10,629 nucleotides of DNA from an uncultured Peptoniphilus sp. (GTDB lineage: Bacteria > Bacillota > Clostridia > Tissierellales > Peptoniphilaceae). Where the stretch lies: positions 1 through 10,629 of the forward strand of contig CABTWG010000042.1 in the NCBI GenBank assembly GCA_902488455.1, in the 5' to 3' direction. A program made the position numbers and the translations under genes. Every line of letters starts with the position of its first letter. Within the stretch, counting starts at the first letter, position 1. The notes beneath the pieces were generated by a model, which did not search any database, had not been told where the DNA came from, and saw only the letters and a program-made list of their open reading frames with translations. Shown here piece by piece: positions 1-5,575 of the stretch.

Positions 1-50
1 ACCTGCTACGAAATCAAAGATTTCGGCTAGGGCTTCGAATGGGTATAGCC
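1..50 (-). repeat. Intergenic repeat module A, copy 1 (inverted)
   Basis: Read on the minus strand this is module A of the repeat family in this window. Bases 1-38 are an exact reverse complement of 2930-2967, and the whole stretch matches 10559-10608 with a few substitutions. It contains a small hairpin with a 7-bp stem (CGAAATC/GATTTCG) and a TTT loop. It begins at the window edge, so the element probably extends to the left. No coding potential is seen. Confidence 0.85.
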
Positions 51-170
51 TTGGTAGGGTCAAGTATTGATGATTTTATTTGCCAAAACTTCTCTTCTGA
101 GGTTAGACCCGTTCGACTTCGACGGTTTCACCGTCTTCGCTCAGGGTGACTGTAGTTGGGAGGGTCTTTG
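41..170 (+). repeat. Intergenic repeat module B, long copy 1
   Basis: About 130 bp that align with 2794-2924 with scattered substitutions and one single-base indel. The 3' half has conserved flanks (TTCGACTTC on the left, TTCGCTCAGGGTGACTG on the right) around a hairpin at 121-135: stem GACGGT/ACCGTC with a TTC loop. In the other long copy the same position holds a hairpin of equal size but unrelated stem sequence. The core resembles the GTCACCCTGAGCG-type intergenic repeats seen in many bacterial genomes. No transposase is present. Confidence 0.85.
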
Positions 171-317
171 TTCCTTTCGGCTGTGGATCCTAGATTTCCG
201 CTACAAAGATGAACTGAAGTTTATGTTGTCGTACGGCTAGCGCCTGATTGAAGAAAATTTAGTACAAAGTGAATGGAAGCAGATTGCTTCCGCTACAGAA
301 AAGTGTGTTTTACTTCT
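171..317. other. Gene-free repeat-derived stretch
   Basis: No credible gene is seen. It holds degenerate pieces of the repeat family: TTTCCGCTACA at 195-205, and a hairpin at 275-291 (GGAAGCA, loop gat, TGCTTCC) followed by GCTACA. The same hairpin and tail recur at 3037-3059 with loop aaa. With the two modules to the left this accounts for most of the sequence before the thioredoxin-like gene. Confidence 0.6.
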
Positions 318-350
318 CAAAAAACAAAAAAAGCACATCAATCTGTGCTT
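318..350 (-). terminator. Rho-independent terminator of the thioredoxin-like gene
   Basis: On the minus strand a 7-bp stem (AAGCACA/TGTGCTT, plus-strand arms 331-337 and 344-350) with a 6-nt loop is followed by a T-rich tract from the A-run at 318-330. The hairpin overlaps the last codons and the TGA stop (338-340) of the upstream gene, so coding end and terminator are fused. Confidence 0.8.
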
Positions 351-871
351 TCTATATTCTCTATTGGCTCTACTCTTCCTTCTCTTATTGCAGAGATTAG
401 ATCTAGTACCGTTTCTTTTTCTTCATATCCAACTGCCATTCCAAGCAGCTTGCCTTCTTCGTTGAAGTAGACTGCTGTTGGAAATCCTGTTATGTTAAAA
501 ATAGATGTCAGTTCGAAGTTCCTATCGAAGTAAGGTTTTAAATTTATATCCTTCTCGTGTAAAAATTTCTCTACGTCTTCTGGTTTTTCTCCTACTGATA
601 TAGGTACAAATACCACGTCTTCTTCAGTTTCCATGATGCTTTCTAAATCTGGTAGCTCCCTTATGCAATAGCTGCACTTGGTGTTGAAGAAGTTTAGGGC
701 GGTGATCTTGCCCTTGAAGTCTTCTATTGTATAATTCTTCCCTTCCGCATCAGTAAATTTAATATTCGCTAAGTCAAATGGAATTTCTTCGCTAATATCT
801 TCTTTAGCATTTTCTTCTATCTTATTTATGGTTTCTTCATCTTTCTCCCATTTCCATATTATATCTTTACT
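338..871 (-). pseudogene. TlpA/ResA-like thioredoxin-fold protein, 5' end broken
   Basis: The reading frame is open from about 871 to the TGA at 338-340. It encodes a thioredoxin-fold domain of the TlpA/ResA/AhpC-TSA type: a beta-rich FTDAEGKNYTIEDFKGK stretch, then LNFFNTKCSYC with the redox CxxC at 665-676, and a late cis-proline region (TGFPTAVYF). Family members are usually exported or lipid-anchored and use the CxxC to reduce or exchange disulfides outside the membrane. No ATG, GTG or TTG lies in frame between the TAG at 872-874 and the ATG at 632-634, and a start at 634 would remove the CxxC. No signal peptide or lipobox is visible in any frame up to the murJ promoter. An out-of-frame ATG at 838-840, behind GGGAG at 845-849, would join the frame if one base were inserted shortly after it. 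A frameshift or 5' deletion is therefore likely. A sequencing error or a non-standard start is possible. Confidence 0.65.
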
Positions 872-921
872 CTATAGTTTACCATATATTTCTATTTTTA
901 AGCCATTCCTGCATAAATTAA

Positions 922-950
922 TTGACAAAATTTTTTACTAAATATATACT
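922..950 (+). promoter_or_regulatory. Consensus sigma-A promoter of murJ
   Basis: A perfect -35 TTGACA (922-927) and a near-perfect -10 TATACT (945-950) are separated by 17 bp. The predicted transcript start near 957 leaves a very short leader. The ribosome binding site AGGAGG (961-966) lies four bases before the murJ ATG at 971. The promoter occupies the region where the 5' end of the divergent thioredoxin-like gene would be expected. Confidence 0.85.
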
Positions 951-970
951 AACATAGGACAGGAGGGACT

Positions 971-2569
971 ATGAGCGATAAAAATGTAAAGATTGCACAG
1001 TCTACCGCCGCTATTATTATATTTTCCCTGCTTGGGAAGATTTTGGGATTTGCTCGTGAATCTCTTCAAGCGGCCAAGTTCGGAGCCACTTATGAAGCCA
1101 GCGCTTTTGTGCTTGCCCAAGGTGCTACCGGCATGATTTCAACACTTATTACCACTGCAATTGCAACCACCTTTATACCGGTCATCCAAAGAGCTGAAAA
1201 CGAAATGGGACCGAAGTACAAGGTTAGATATACAAACAATTTAATATTTATTTCGATCTTAATCACCGTCACTTTGACGATTCTATCCATATTTTTAAGT
1301 CCATACATTGCCATGCTTACTGCATCAAGGGCAAAACCAGAGACTTATCAGTTGGTCGTTAAACTTGTAGAAGTTGGGATGCCAGTCATCATTTTCTCAG
1401 CGATAGTTGGGATTTTCACAGGATTTTTGCAATACGGTGGCAGGTTCGCTGCCGCATCAGCTATTGCAATTCCAATGAACATCGTCTACATTATCTACTT
1501 ATCATTTTTCTCTGAAACTTTCGGTATAGTGGGACTTACTGTAGCCTCTGTTCTAGCAGTTGTGGCGCAGATTTTCATTCTTTTGCCAGACTCATGTAGA
1601 CTCGGTTATAGACCTAAGTTCGTTCTAGATTTTAAGGACCATTATGTAAAAGAAGCATTGATTTTGGCGATGCCAGTTTTAATCAGTGCATCGGTAAATG
1701 ATATAAATGTCATCGTAAACAGAAATATTGCATCTGGACTTAGTGACCAGGCTGCAGCTATTCTAAACGTTGCAAACAAGATGAACCTTTTGATTCTTGG
1801 AATATTTATAACTGCAATTACGGCGATAATATTTCCGATGATGACGAAGGCATTTTCAAAAGGTGACACTCTCCAAGGAAAGAGGGTTATGTCCACTTCT
1901 ATTAAGAGTGTGCTATATTTAACGGTGCCGGCTTCGATTGGACTTTTGATATTGGCAAGACCTCTTATTGAGATCGCGTTTGTCCATGGTAAATTCACCT
2001 ATGAAAACGGACTTGAAGCCACATCTACACTTAGATGTTACACACTATCGCTAATTTCGATGTCACTTTCAAATGTGCTTAATAGAGTTTTCTATTCTCT
2101 TGAAGATACAAAGACGCCGTTTATCATCGGCGCCATAAACGTTGCTATTAACGTGACTCTAAACATATTGGTTGCTCACAAATTTGGCGTTCAAGGACTG
2201 GCTCTTTCGGTAAGTATCGCAACTACCATCGCAGTTATCGTTTCTTATATTAAACTTTACAAAAAAATAGGACCTCTTGGAGGTCGCGGTTATTTGAGGG
2301 CGATTATAAAGACTCTTATATCTTCACTTGCAATGGGATTTGTAGCATATGTCTACTTCCCACTTGAAATGATCCTTATGGCTAAGATATCAAGTCCATC
2401 AGTGCTACTTATATCAAAGCTTCTGGTCCTTATTTTGGTCGTAGCAGTGGCGCTTGCAGTATATCTATCCTGCATGTACCTACTAGGTGTTAGGGAAATT
2501 AAAGGTCTCGCATCATATGCAGATGGAAAAATAAAGGCTTTTAAAGAAAAAAAAACAAATAGAATTTAA
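971..2569 (+). CDS. murJ: MurJ lipid II flippase (MviN family)
   Basis: A 532-residue integral membrane protein of the MurJ/MviN branch of the MOP exporter superfamily. It is expected to flip lipid-linked peptidoglycan precursor (lipid II) across the cytoplasmic membrane for cell wall synthesis. The N-terminal signature is clear: SLLGKILGFARE (residues 19-30, with conserved Arg29), then AAKFGATYEASAFVLAQ and TTFIPVIQ. The rest is a series of hydrophobic segments consistent with the family's roughly 14 helices, including FITAITAIIFPMMTKAFSKG near the middle. The C-terminus is lysine-rich. Length is normal for the family. The start is set by the AGGAGG at 961-966, and a strong promoter and a terminator frame it as a single-gene unit. 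A related polysaccharide flippase is the alternative, but the N-terminal motif favours MurJ. Confidence 0.93.
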   Translation: MSDKNVKIAQSTAAIIIFSLLGKILGFARESLQAAKFGATYEASAFVLAQGATGMISTLITTAIATTFIPVIQRAENEMGPKYKVRYTNNLIFISILITVTLTILSIFLSPYIAMLTASRAKPETYQLVVKLVEVGMPVIIFSAIVGIFTGFLQYGGRFAAASAIAIPMNIVYIIYLSFFSETFGIVGLTVASVLAVVAQIFILLPDSCRLGYRPKFVLDFKDHYVKEALILAMPVLISASVNDINVIVNRNIASGLSDQAAAILNVANKMNLLILGIFITAITAIIFPMMTKAFSKGDTLQGKRVMSTSIKSVLYLTVPASIGLLILARPLIEIAFVHGKFTYENGLEATSTLRCYTLSLISMSLSNVLNRVFYSLEDTKTPFIIGAINVAINVTLNILVAHKFGVQGLALSVSIATTIAVIVSYIKLYKKIGPLGGRGYLRAIIKTLISSLAMGFVAYVYFPLEMILMAKISSPSVLLISKLLVLILVVAVALAVYLSCMYLLGVREIKGLASYADGKIKAFKEKKTNRI

Positions 2570-2586
2570 TTTTAATAATTTTAATT

Positions 2587-2615
2587 AGGTTGTCTTAGGG
2601 CAACCTTTTTTGTTT
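2587..2615 (+). terminator. Rho-independent terminator of murJ
   Basis: Stem AGGTTG (2587-2592)/CAACCT (2601-2606) with an 8-nt loop is followed by a run of T (2606-2611) and further T-rich sequence. It lies 18 bp after the murJ stop. Confidence 0.85.
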
Positions 2616-2637
2616 GTGTAAAAGATTATAAATGAGC

Positions 2638-2713
2638 ATTTGCCATAATTGCTCTTCCGAGGTTAGACCCGTTCGACTCACTTCGTTCGCTCAGGGTGAC
2701 TGCAGTTGGGAGG
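2638..2713 (+). repeat. Intergenic repeat module B, short copy 2
   Basis: It shares GGTTAGACCCGTTCGACT (2661-2678) and TTCGCTCAGGGTGACTG with the long copies. The middle is shorter (cacttcg-type) and lacks the clean 6-3-6 hairpin. The upstream part (ATTTGCCA, CTCTTC) also matches the long copy at 78-97. Confidence 0.8.
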
Positions 2714-2741
2714 AGATTTTCTTTAAAATTCCAGAGGAAGA

Positions 2742-2800
2742 CAGTCACCCTGAGCGGAGACTGTAGAGCGGAGCGATGTCGTCGTAGTCGAATGGGTATA
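2742..2800 (-). repeat. Intergenic repeat module B, inverted copy 3
   Basis: Read on the minus strand it runs TATACCCATTCGACT, then a longer GC-rich variable core, then CGCTCAGGGTGACTG. The flanks match the other B copies but the core differs in length and sequence. It faces the preceding copy, so the two CAGGGTGAC borders form an inverted pair about 50 bp apart. Confidence 0.75.
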
Positions 2801-2924
2801 ACCCTGGTGAGGTTAAGTACTTATGATTTCATTTGCCAAGACTTGCCCTTCTGAAGTTAGACCCATTCGACTTCAGAGCCTTCGGCTCTTTCGCTCAGGG
2901 TGACTGTAGTTGGGATGGTCTTTG
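2794..2924 (+). repeat. Intergenic repeat module B, long copy 4
   Basis: Aligns end to end with 41-170. The hairpin slot at 2875-2889 has stem AGAGCC/GGCTCT with a TTC loop, where the other long copy has GACGGT/ACCGTC. Flanks and loop are the same while the stems are unrelated, so both arms differ together. An apparent 61-codon frame at 2833-3018 comes from this repeat and is not a gene. Confidence 0.85.
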
Positions 2925-2929
2925 TAGCG

Positions 2930-3059
2930 TCGAAGCCCTAGCCGAAATCTTTGATTTCGTAGCAGGTCTTGTGCAAAGAGTTCCAAAGAAGGCGAGCATA
3001 GCGAGTCTGATTTGTTGAACTCGACTGCTCGGCTATGGAAGCAAAATGCTTCCGCTACA
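2930..3059 (+). repeat. Intergenic repeat module A, copy 2, with hairpin tail
   Basis: Bases 2930-2967 are identical to the reverse complement of 1-38, and 2931-2989 match 10571-10629 with a few substitutions. Inside is the CGAAATC/GATTTCG hairpin (2943-2959). The tail has a GGAAGCA-aaa-TGCTTCC hairpin (3037-3053) and GCTACA, shared with 275-296. Together with the B modules this fills the 543-bp gap between the convergent murJ and rplA genes, where no gene is seen. Confidence 0.8.
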
Positions 3060-3076
3060 AAATATTCCCCTTTTTC

Positions 3077-3107
3077 AAAAAATAAAAAAGAGGCTTTTCA
3101 CCTCTTT
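3077..3107 (-). terminator. Rho-independent terminator after rplA
   Basis: Minus-strand stem AAAGAGG/CCTCTTT (plus-strand arms 3087-3093 and 3101-3107) with a 7-nt loop is followed by a T-rich tract (A-rich 3077-3089 on the plus strand). It ends the ribosomal operon directly after rplA. Confidence 0.85.
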
Positions 3108-3112
3108 CCATT

Positions 3113-3814
3113 TTAGTTTTCTATTAATTTTTGACCGTTTATTTTAATTCCAGGGCCCATTGTAGATGCTACTGTTACTGATTTTAGGTAACGTCCTTTT
3201 GCTGATGCTGGTTTTGCCTTTATTATTGCTTGTGTTACTACTTGGAAGTTTTCTTGTAGCTTTTCTGTTCCAAATGATACTTTTCCTATTGGCACGTTTA
3301 TGATCGCTTGTTTGTCTACTCTGTACTCGATCTTACCTGCTTTGGTATCTTGTACTGCTTTTTCTACTTCGAATGTTACTGTTCCTGATTTTGGGTTAGG
3401 CATTAATCCTTTTGGTCCTAGGACACGTCCGATCTTTCCTACTACTCCCATCATGTCAGGTGTTGCTATTACTACATCGAATTCAAACCAGTTTTCTTTT
3501 TGGATTTTTTCTACGTATTCTTCTCCACCTGCGTAGTCAGCGCCTGCATTTAGTGCTTCTTCTACTTTTGGTCCTTTTGCTAGTACTAATACTCTTACTG
3601 TCTTACCTGTTCCGTGTGGTAGTACTACTGTTCCTCTTACTTGTTGATCTGCTTGTCTTGGGTCTACTCCCAGTCTTACTGATAGTTCAACTGTTTCATC
3701 AAATTTTGCTTTTCCGGTTTTTTGTACTAATTCTAATGCTTCTTTTGCATCGTATAGATTGTGTTTATCGTAAAGCTTTAAACTTTCTAAATAATTTTTT
3801 CCTTTTTTTGCCAT
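3113..3814 (-). CDS. rplA: 50S ribosomal protein L1
   Basis: A 233-residue protein of normal L1 length. The L1 signature GRVLGPKGLMPNPKSGT spans about residues 129-145, and the C-terminal KSVTVASTMGPGIKIN stretch is typical. L1 binds 23S rRNA in the mobile L1 stalk that helps release E-site tRNA. In other bacteria it also represses translation of its own operon. The start is fixed by MAKKGKNY behind AGGAGG at 3820-3825. It is the last gene of the operon, followed at once by a terminator. The rplJ-rplL genes that commonly follow it are absent. Confidence 0.98.
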   Translation of the reverse strand: MAKKGKNYLESLKLYDKHNLYDAKEALELVQKTGKAKFDETVELSVRLGVDPRQADQQVRGTVVLPHGTGKTVRVLVLAKGPKVEEALNAGADYAGGEEYVEKIQKENWFEFDVVIATPDMMGVVGKIGRVLGPKGLMPNPKSGTVTFEVEKAVQDTKAGKIEYRVDKQAIINVPIGKVSFGTEKLQENFQVVTQAIIKAKPASAKGRYLKSVTVASTMGPGIKINGQKLIEN

Positions 3815-3825
3815 TTTTACCTCCT

Positions 3826-3854
3826 GTGGTTCTTGCGAATTTATATTCTCCCAC
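3826..3854 (-). promoter_or_regulatory. Putative L1-responsive mRNA element before rplA
   Basis: In the rplK-rplA gap the mRNA can fold as an outer stem GTGG/CCAC around an asymmetric internal loop (GA opposite GCAAGAA) and an inner hairpin GAAT-ATAA-ATTC. It sits directly before the rplA AGGAGG, and its first G is the last base of the rplK TAG stop. The same fold with a different inner stem precedes rplK. L1 is known to bind an operon mRNA site that mimics its rRNA site in other bacteria. L1 binding here is inferred. Confidence 0.55.
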
Positions 3855-4279
3855 TAATCAATAACTTCTACACCCATGCTTCTTGCAGTTCCTGCAATCA
3901 TTGACATTGCAGATTCTACTGATGCAGCGTTTAAGTCTTCCATCTTTAGTTTTGCGATTTCTTCTACCTGTGCTTTCTTAATCTTACCAACTTTTTTCTT
4001 GTTTGGTTCTCCTGAACCTGAGTTTAAGTTGATTGCTTTTTTAATTAACACTGCTGCTGGTGGTGTCTTTGTTATAAAGCTAAAGGTTCTATCTTGATAT
4101 ACTGTTAATACTACAGGAATTATCATTCCAGCTTGGTCTTGTGTTTTTGCGTTGAATTGTTTTGTAAACTCCATTATGTTTACTCCGTGAGGACCAAGTG
4201 CTGTACCAACTGGTGGTGCTGGTGTTGCCTTTCCTGCAGGGATTTGTAATTTTACTAATGCTATGACTTTCTTTGCCAT
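3854..4279 (-). CDS. rplK: 50S ribosomal protein L11
   Basis: A 141-residue protein of normal L11 length. The N-terminal domain has the conserved KLQIPAGKATPAPPVGTALG (residues 10-29) and GVNIMEFTKQFN. The C-terminal rRNA-binding domain includes TPPAAVLIKKA, and the end reads SMIAGTARSMGVEV. L11 binds the GTPase-associated centre of 23S rRNA and is needed for factor binding and RelA activation in many bacteria. The start is fixed by AGGAGG at 4286-4291. It lies 47 bp after nusG and just before rplA. Confidence 0.98.
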   Translation of the reverse strand: MAKKVIALVKLQIPAGKATPAPPVGTALGPHGVNIMEFTKQFNAKTQDQAGMIIPVVLTVYQDRTFSFITKTPPAAVLIKKAINLNSGSGEPNKKKVGKIKKAQVEEIAKLKMEDLNAASVESAMSMIAGTARSMGVEVID

Positions 4280-4291
4280 TTTTTACCTCCT

Positions 4292-4317
4292 GTGGTTTTG
4301 CGGGGTTACCCTCCCAC
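4292..4317 (-). promoter_or_regulatory. Putative L1-responsive mRNA element before rplK
   Basis: The nusG-rplK gap carries the same fold as the rplK-rplA gap: outer stem GTGG/CCAC, internal loop GA opposite GCAAAA, and an inner hairpin GGG-TAAC-CCC. It sits directly before the rplK AGGAGG. The inner stem differs from the downstream copy (GAAT/ATTC) yet still pairs, which argues for a selected RNA structure. Closing this helix would bring it up against the ribosome binding site. Confidence 0.55.
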
Positions 4318-4326
4318 TTAATTTTT

Positions 4327-4866
4327 TTAAATCTTTACTATTTGATTGAAACTTAGTTCTACTTTGGTATCTCTTCCAAACATTGAGATGATTACGTCTA
4401 CTTTACCTTTGTCGTAGCTCATGGCGTTTATTACGCCTACGAAGTCTTCGAATGGGCCGTCTTTTACTTTTACGCTTTCGCCTACTTCGAATCCTCCGAA
4501 GAATTCCTTCTTATCTGCTACTCCTAGGGCTAGTACTTCTTCGTCTGATAGTGGAACTGGTTTTGATCCAGGTCCTACGAATCCTGTTACTCCTCTAGTG
4601 TTTCTTACTAGGTACCAGGTTTCATCGTTCATAATCATCTTTACTAGGACATAGGATGGAAAGAGTTTTCTTTCTTTTAATTTTTCTCTTCCATCTTTTT
4701 CTTCTACATACTCTTCCATTGGAACTTGTATGTCAAGTATTACATCTTCCATGTGTCTGTTTTGGACCATGGCTTCCATGTTTGCTTTTACTTTGTTTTC
4801 ATGTCCGGAGTATGTGTGGATTACATACCATTTAGCAGTATTCTCTCTTAAAACATCATCTGACAT
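4327..4866 (-). CDS. nusG: Transcription termination/antitermination factor NusG
   Basis: A 179-residue NusG. The NGN domain (about residues 11-115) shows KWYVIHTYSGHENKVK near the start and RKLFPSYVLVKM (67-78), followed by RNTRGVTGFVGPG. The KOW domain (about 128-179) contains VGESVKVKDGPFEDFVG. NusG binds RNA polymerase at the clamp, alters pausing and Rho action, and links transcription to the ribosome. The ATG begins one base after the secE stop, and only a weak GTAGGT-like binding site lies inside the end of secE, so translation is probably coupled. Confidence 0.97.
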   Translation of the reverse strand: MSDDVLRENTAKWYVIHTYSGHENKVKANMEAMVQNRHMEDVILDIQVPMEEYVEEKDGREKLKERKLFPSYVLVKMIMNDETWYLVRNTRGVTGFVGPGSKPVPLSDEEVLALGVADKKEFFGGFEVGESVKVKDGPFEDFVGVINAMSYDKGKVDVIISMFGRDTKVELSFNQIVKI

Positions 4867-4867
4867 T

Positions 4868-5086
4868 TTAGTTACCTACGATCAGCTTTATTATGAAGTA
4901 TACTATTTCATCATATGCTGATAGAACTAGAGCTGATAAAATACTTACTACTATTACTACTGTTGAGTATTTTATTACTTGTTCTTTTGTAGGCCACACA
5001 ACTTTTTTAAATTCAGATTTTACTCCACGTAGATACTTGGATGTATCTCTCGTTTCGTTTGTTTTTCCAACTGGTTGTGCCATCAT
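4868..5086 (-). CDS. secE: Preprotein translocase subunit SecE
   Basis: A short SecE of 72 residues, as is usual in Gram-positives. The family signature EFKKVVWPTKEQV lies at residues 25-37, followed by a membrane helix at about 41-58. SecE stabilises the SecY channel in the cytoplasmic membrane. Two adjacent ATG codons (5084-5086 and 5081-5083) could start it. The AGGAG at 5092-5096 is four bases before the first and seven before the second, so the second may be preferred. That AGGAG overlaps the TAA stop of rpmG, which ties the two genes together. Confidence 0.95.
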   Translation of the reverse strand: MMAQPVGKTNETRDTSKYLRGVKSEFKKVVWPTKEQVIKYSTVVIVVSILSALVLSAYDEIVYFIIKLIVGN

Positions 5087-5094
5087 ATCACTCC

Positions 5095-5244
5095 TTATTT
5101 CGTCTCTTTGTGAGCAGTATGTTTTTTACAAAACTTGCAGTACTTACTACGCTCTAATCTTTCTGTATTTGTTTTTTTGTTCTTATAGGTTACATAGTTT
5201 CTTTGTTTACATTCTGTGCATTCAAGAACAATACGGTCAGCCAT
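5095..5244 (-). CDS. rpmG: 50S ribosomal protein L33
   Basis: A 49-residue L33 reading MADRIVLECTECKQRNYVTY at the N-terminus. It has two CxxC pairs (Cys9/Cys12 and Cys36/Cys39), so it is the zinc-binding form. L33 sits near the E site of the 50S subunit. The start follows a strong AGGAGG at 5252-5257. It is the first gene of the rpmG-secE-nusG-rplK-rplA unit, an arrangement common in Bacillota. Zinc-binding L33 is often replaced by a Cys-free paralogue under zinc limitation. No paralogue is visible here. Confidence 0.95.
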   Translation of the reverse strand: MADRIVLECTECKQRNYVTYKNKKTNTERLERSKYCKFCKKHTAHKETK

Positions 5245-5267
5245 TAAAACACCTCCTAAAATGGTTT

Positions 5268-5298
5268 ATAAAAAGGCTTAATTTACTATTAAGCCTTT
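5268..5298 (-). terminator. Terminator or attenuator hairpin ahead of rpmG
   Basis: A 10-bp perfect stem (AAAGGCTTAA/TTAAGCCTTT, arms 5272-5281 and 5289-5298) with a 7-nt loop is followed on the minus strand by TTTTTAT, a modest U-tract. It is the only terminator-like structure after the Feo operon, yet it lies downstream of the proposed rpmG promoter and only 28 bp before rpmG. It may end Feo transcripts and also partly attenuate ribosomal operon transcription. Confidence 0.55.
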
Positions 5299-5305
5299 AG
5301 TTTCT

Positions 5306-5359
5306 GGTCAAACCTTCAGTTGACCCTATTATTTTACTATAAATTTCTCTGTTTTACAA
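5306..5359 (-). promoter_or_regulatory. Putative promoter and first leader hairpin of the rpmG operon
   Basis: On the minus strand, -35 TTGTAA (5354-5359) and -10 TAAAAT (5331-5336) are separated by 17 bp. The expected start near 5325 falls at the beginning of a hairpin with stem GGTCAA/TTGACC (arms 5306-5311 and 5320-5325) and an 8-nt loop. The leader to the rpmG ATG would be about 80 nt and would contain this hairpin and then the terminator-like one. I see no clear alternative antiterminator pairing. Confidence 0.5.
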
Positions 5360-5393
5360 GCAAATTTATTGTTTTTGTGCATTTTTATAGATT

Positions 5394-5549
5394 TCAATTA
5401 TTTTTTACGTCTATTTTATGTGACGCACATCCACTACAACCTTTTTGGCAGCCACAGTCGCAGGTGCCTTTATTCTTCTTTACATGTTTTATTGCAAAGT
5501 ACACTGCAACTATTACCAGTGCAATTATTATTAAATCTATTGGTTTCAT
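5394..5549 (-). CDS. FeoB-associated Cys-rich membrane protein
   Basis: A 51-residue peptide starting 26 bp after the feoB stop, behind GAAGGA. Residues 5-20 are a hydrophobic membrane helix (DLIIIALVIVAVYFAI), followed by a basic stretch (KHVKKNK). Next comes a cysteine cluster at residues 30-41 with five Cys in CDCGC and CSGC spacing. This matches the small FeoB_associated family found next to feoB in many anaerobes. Its role is not established. A metal relay or FeoC-like accessory function for Fe2+ entry is the usual guess. The helix would place the cysteines next to the membrane, most likely on the cytoplasmic side given the basic residues. Confidence 0.85.
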   Translation of the reverse strand: MKPIDLIIIALVIVAVYFAIKHVKKNKGTCDCGCQKGCSGCASHKIDVKNN

Positions 5550-5575
5550 TTTCTTTCCTTCTTTTTTTAAACAGT

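Noticed and set aside
273..470. A 65-codon plus-strand frame
   Set aside because: It runs from repeat sequence through the terminator into the antisense of the thioredoxin-like gene. The peptide looks random.
2833..3018. A 61-codon plus-strand frame with an ATG
   Set aside because: It lies wholly inside repeat modules B and A and its peptide is just translated repeat. There is no ribosome binding site and no family resemblance.
3412..3864. A 150-codon plus-strand frame very rich in Leu
   Set aside because: It is the antisense of rplA. The leucine runs come from the opposite strand's codon use.
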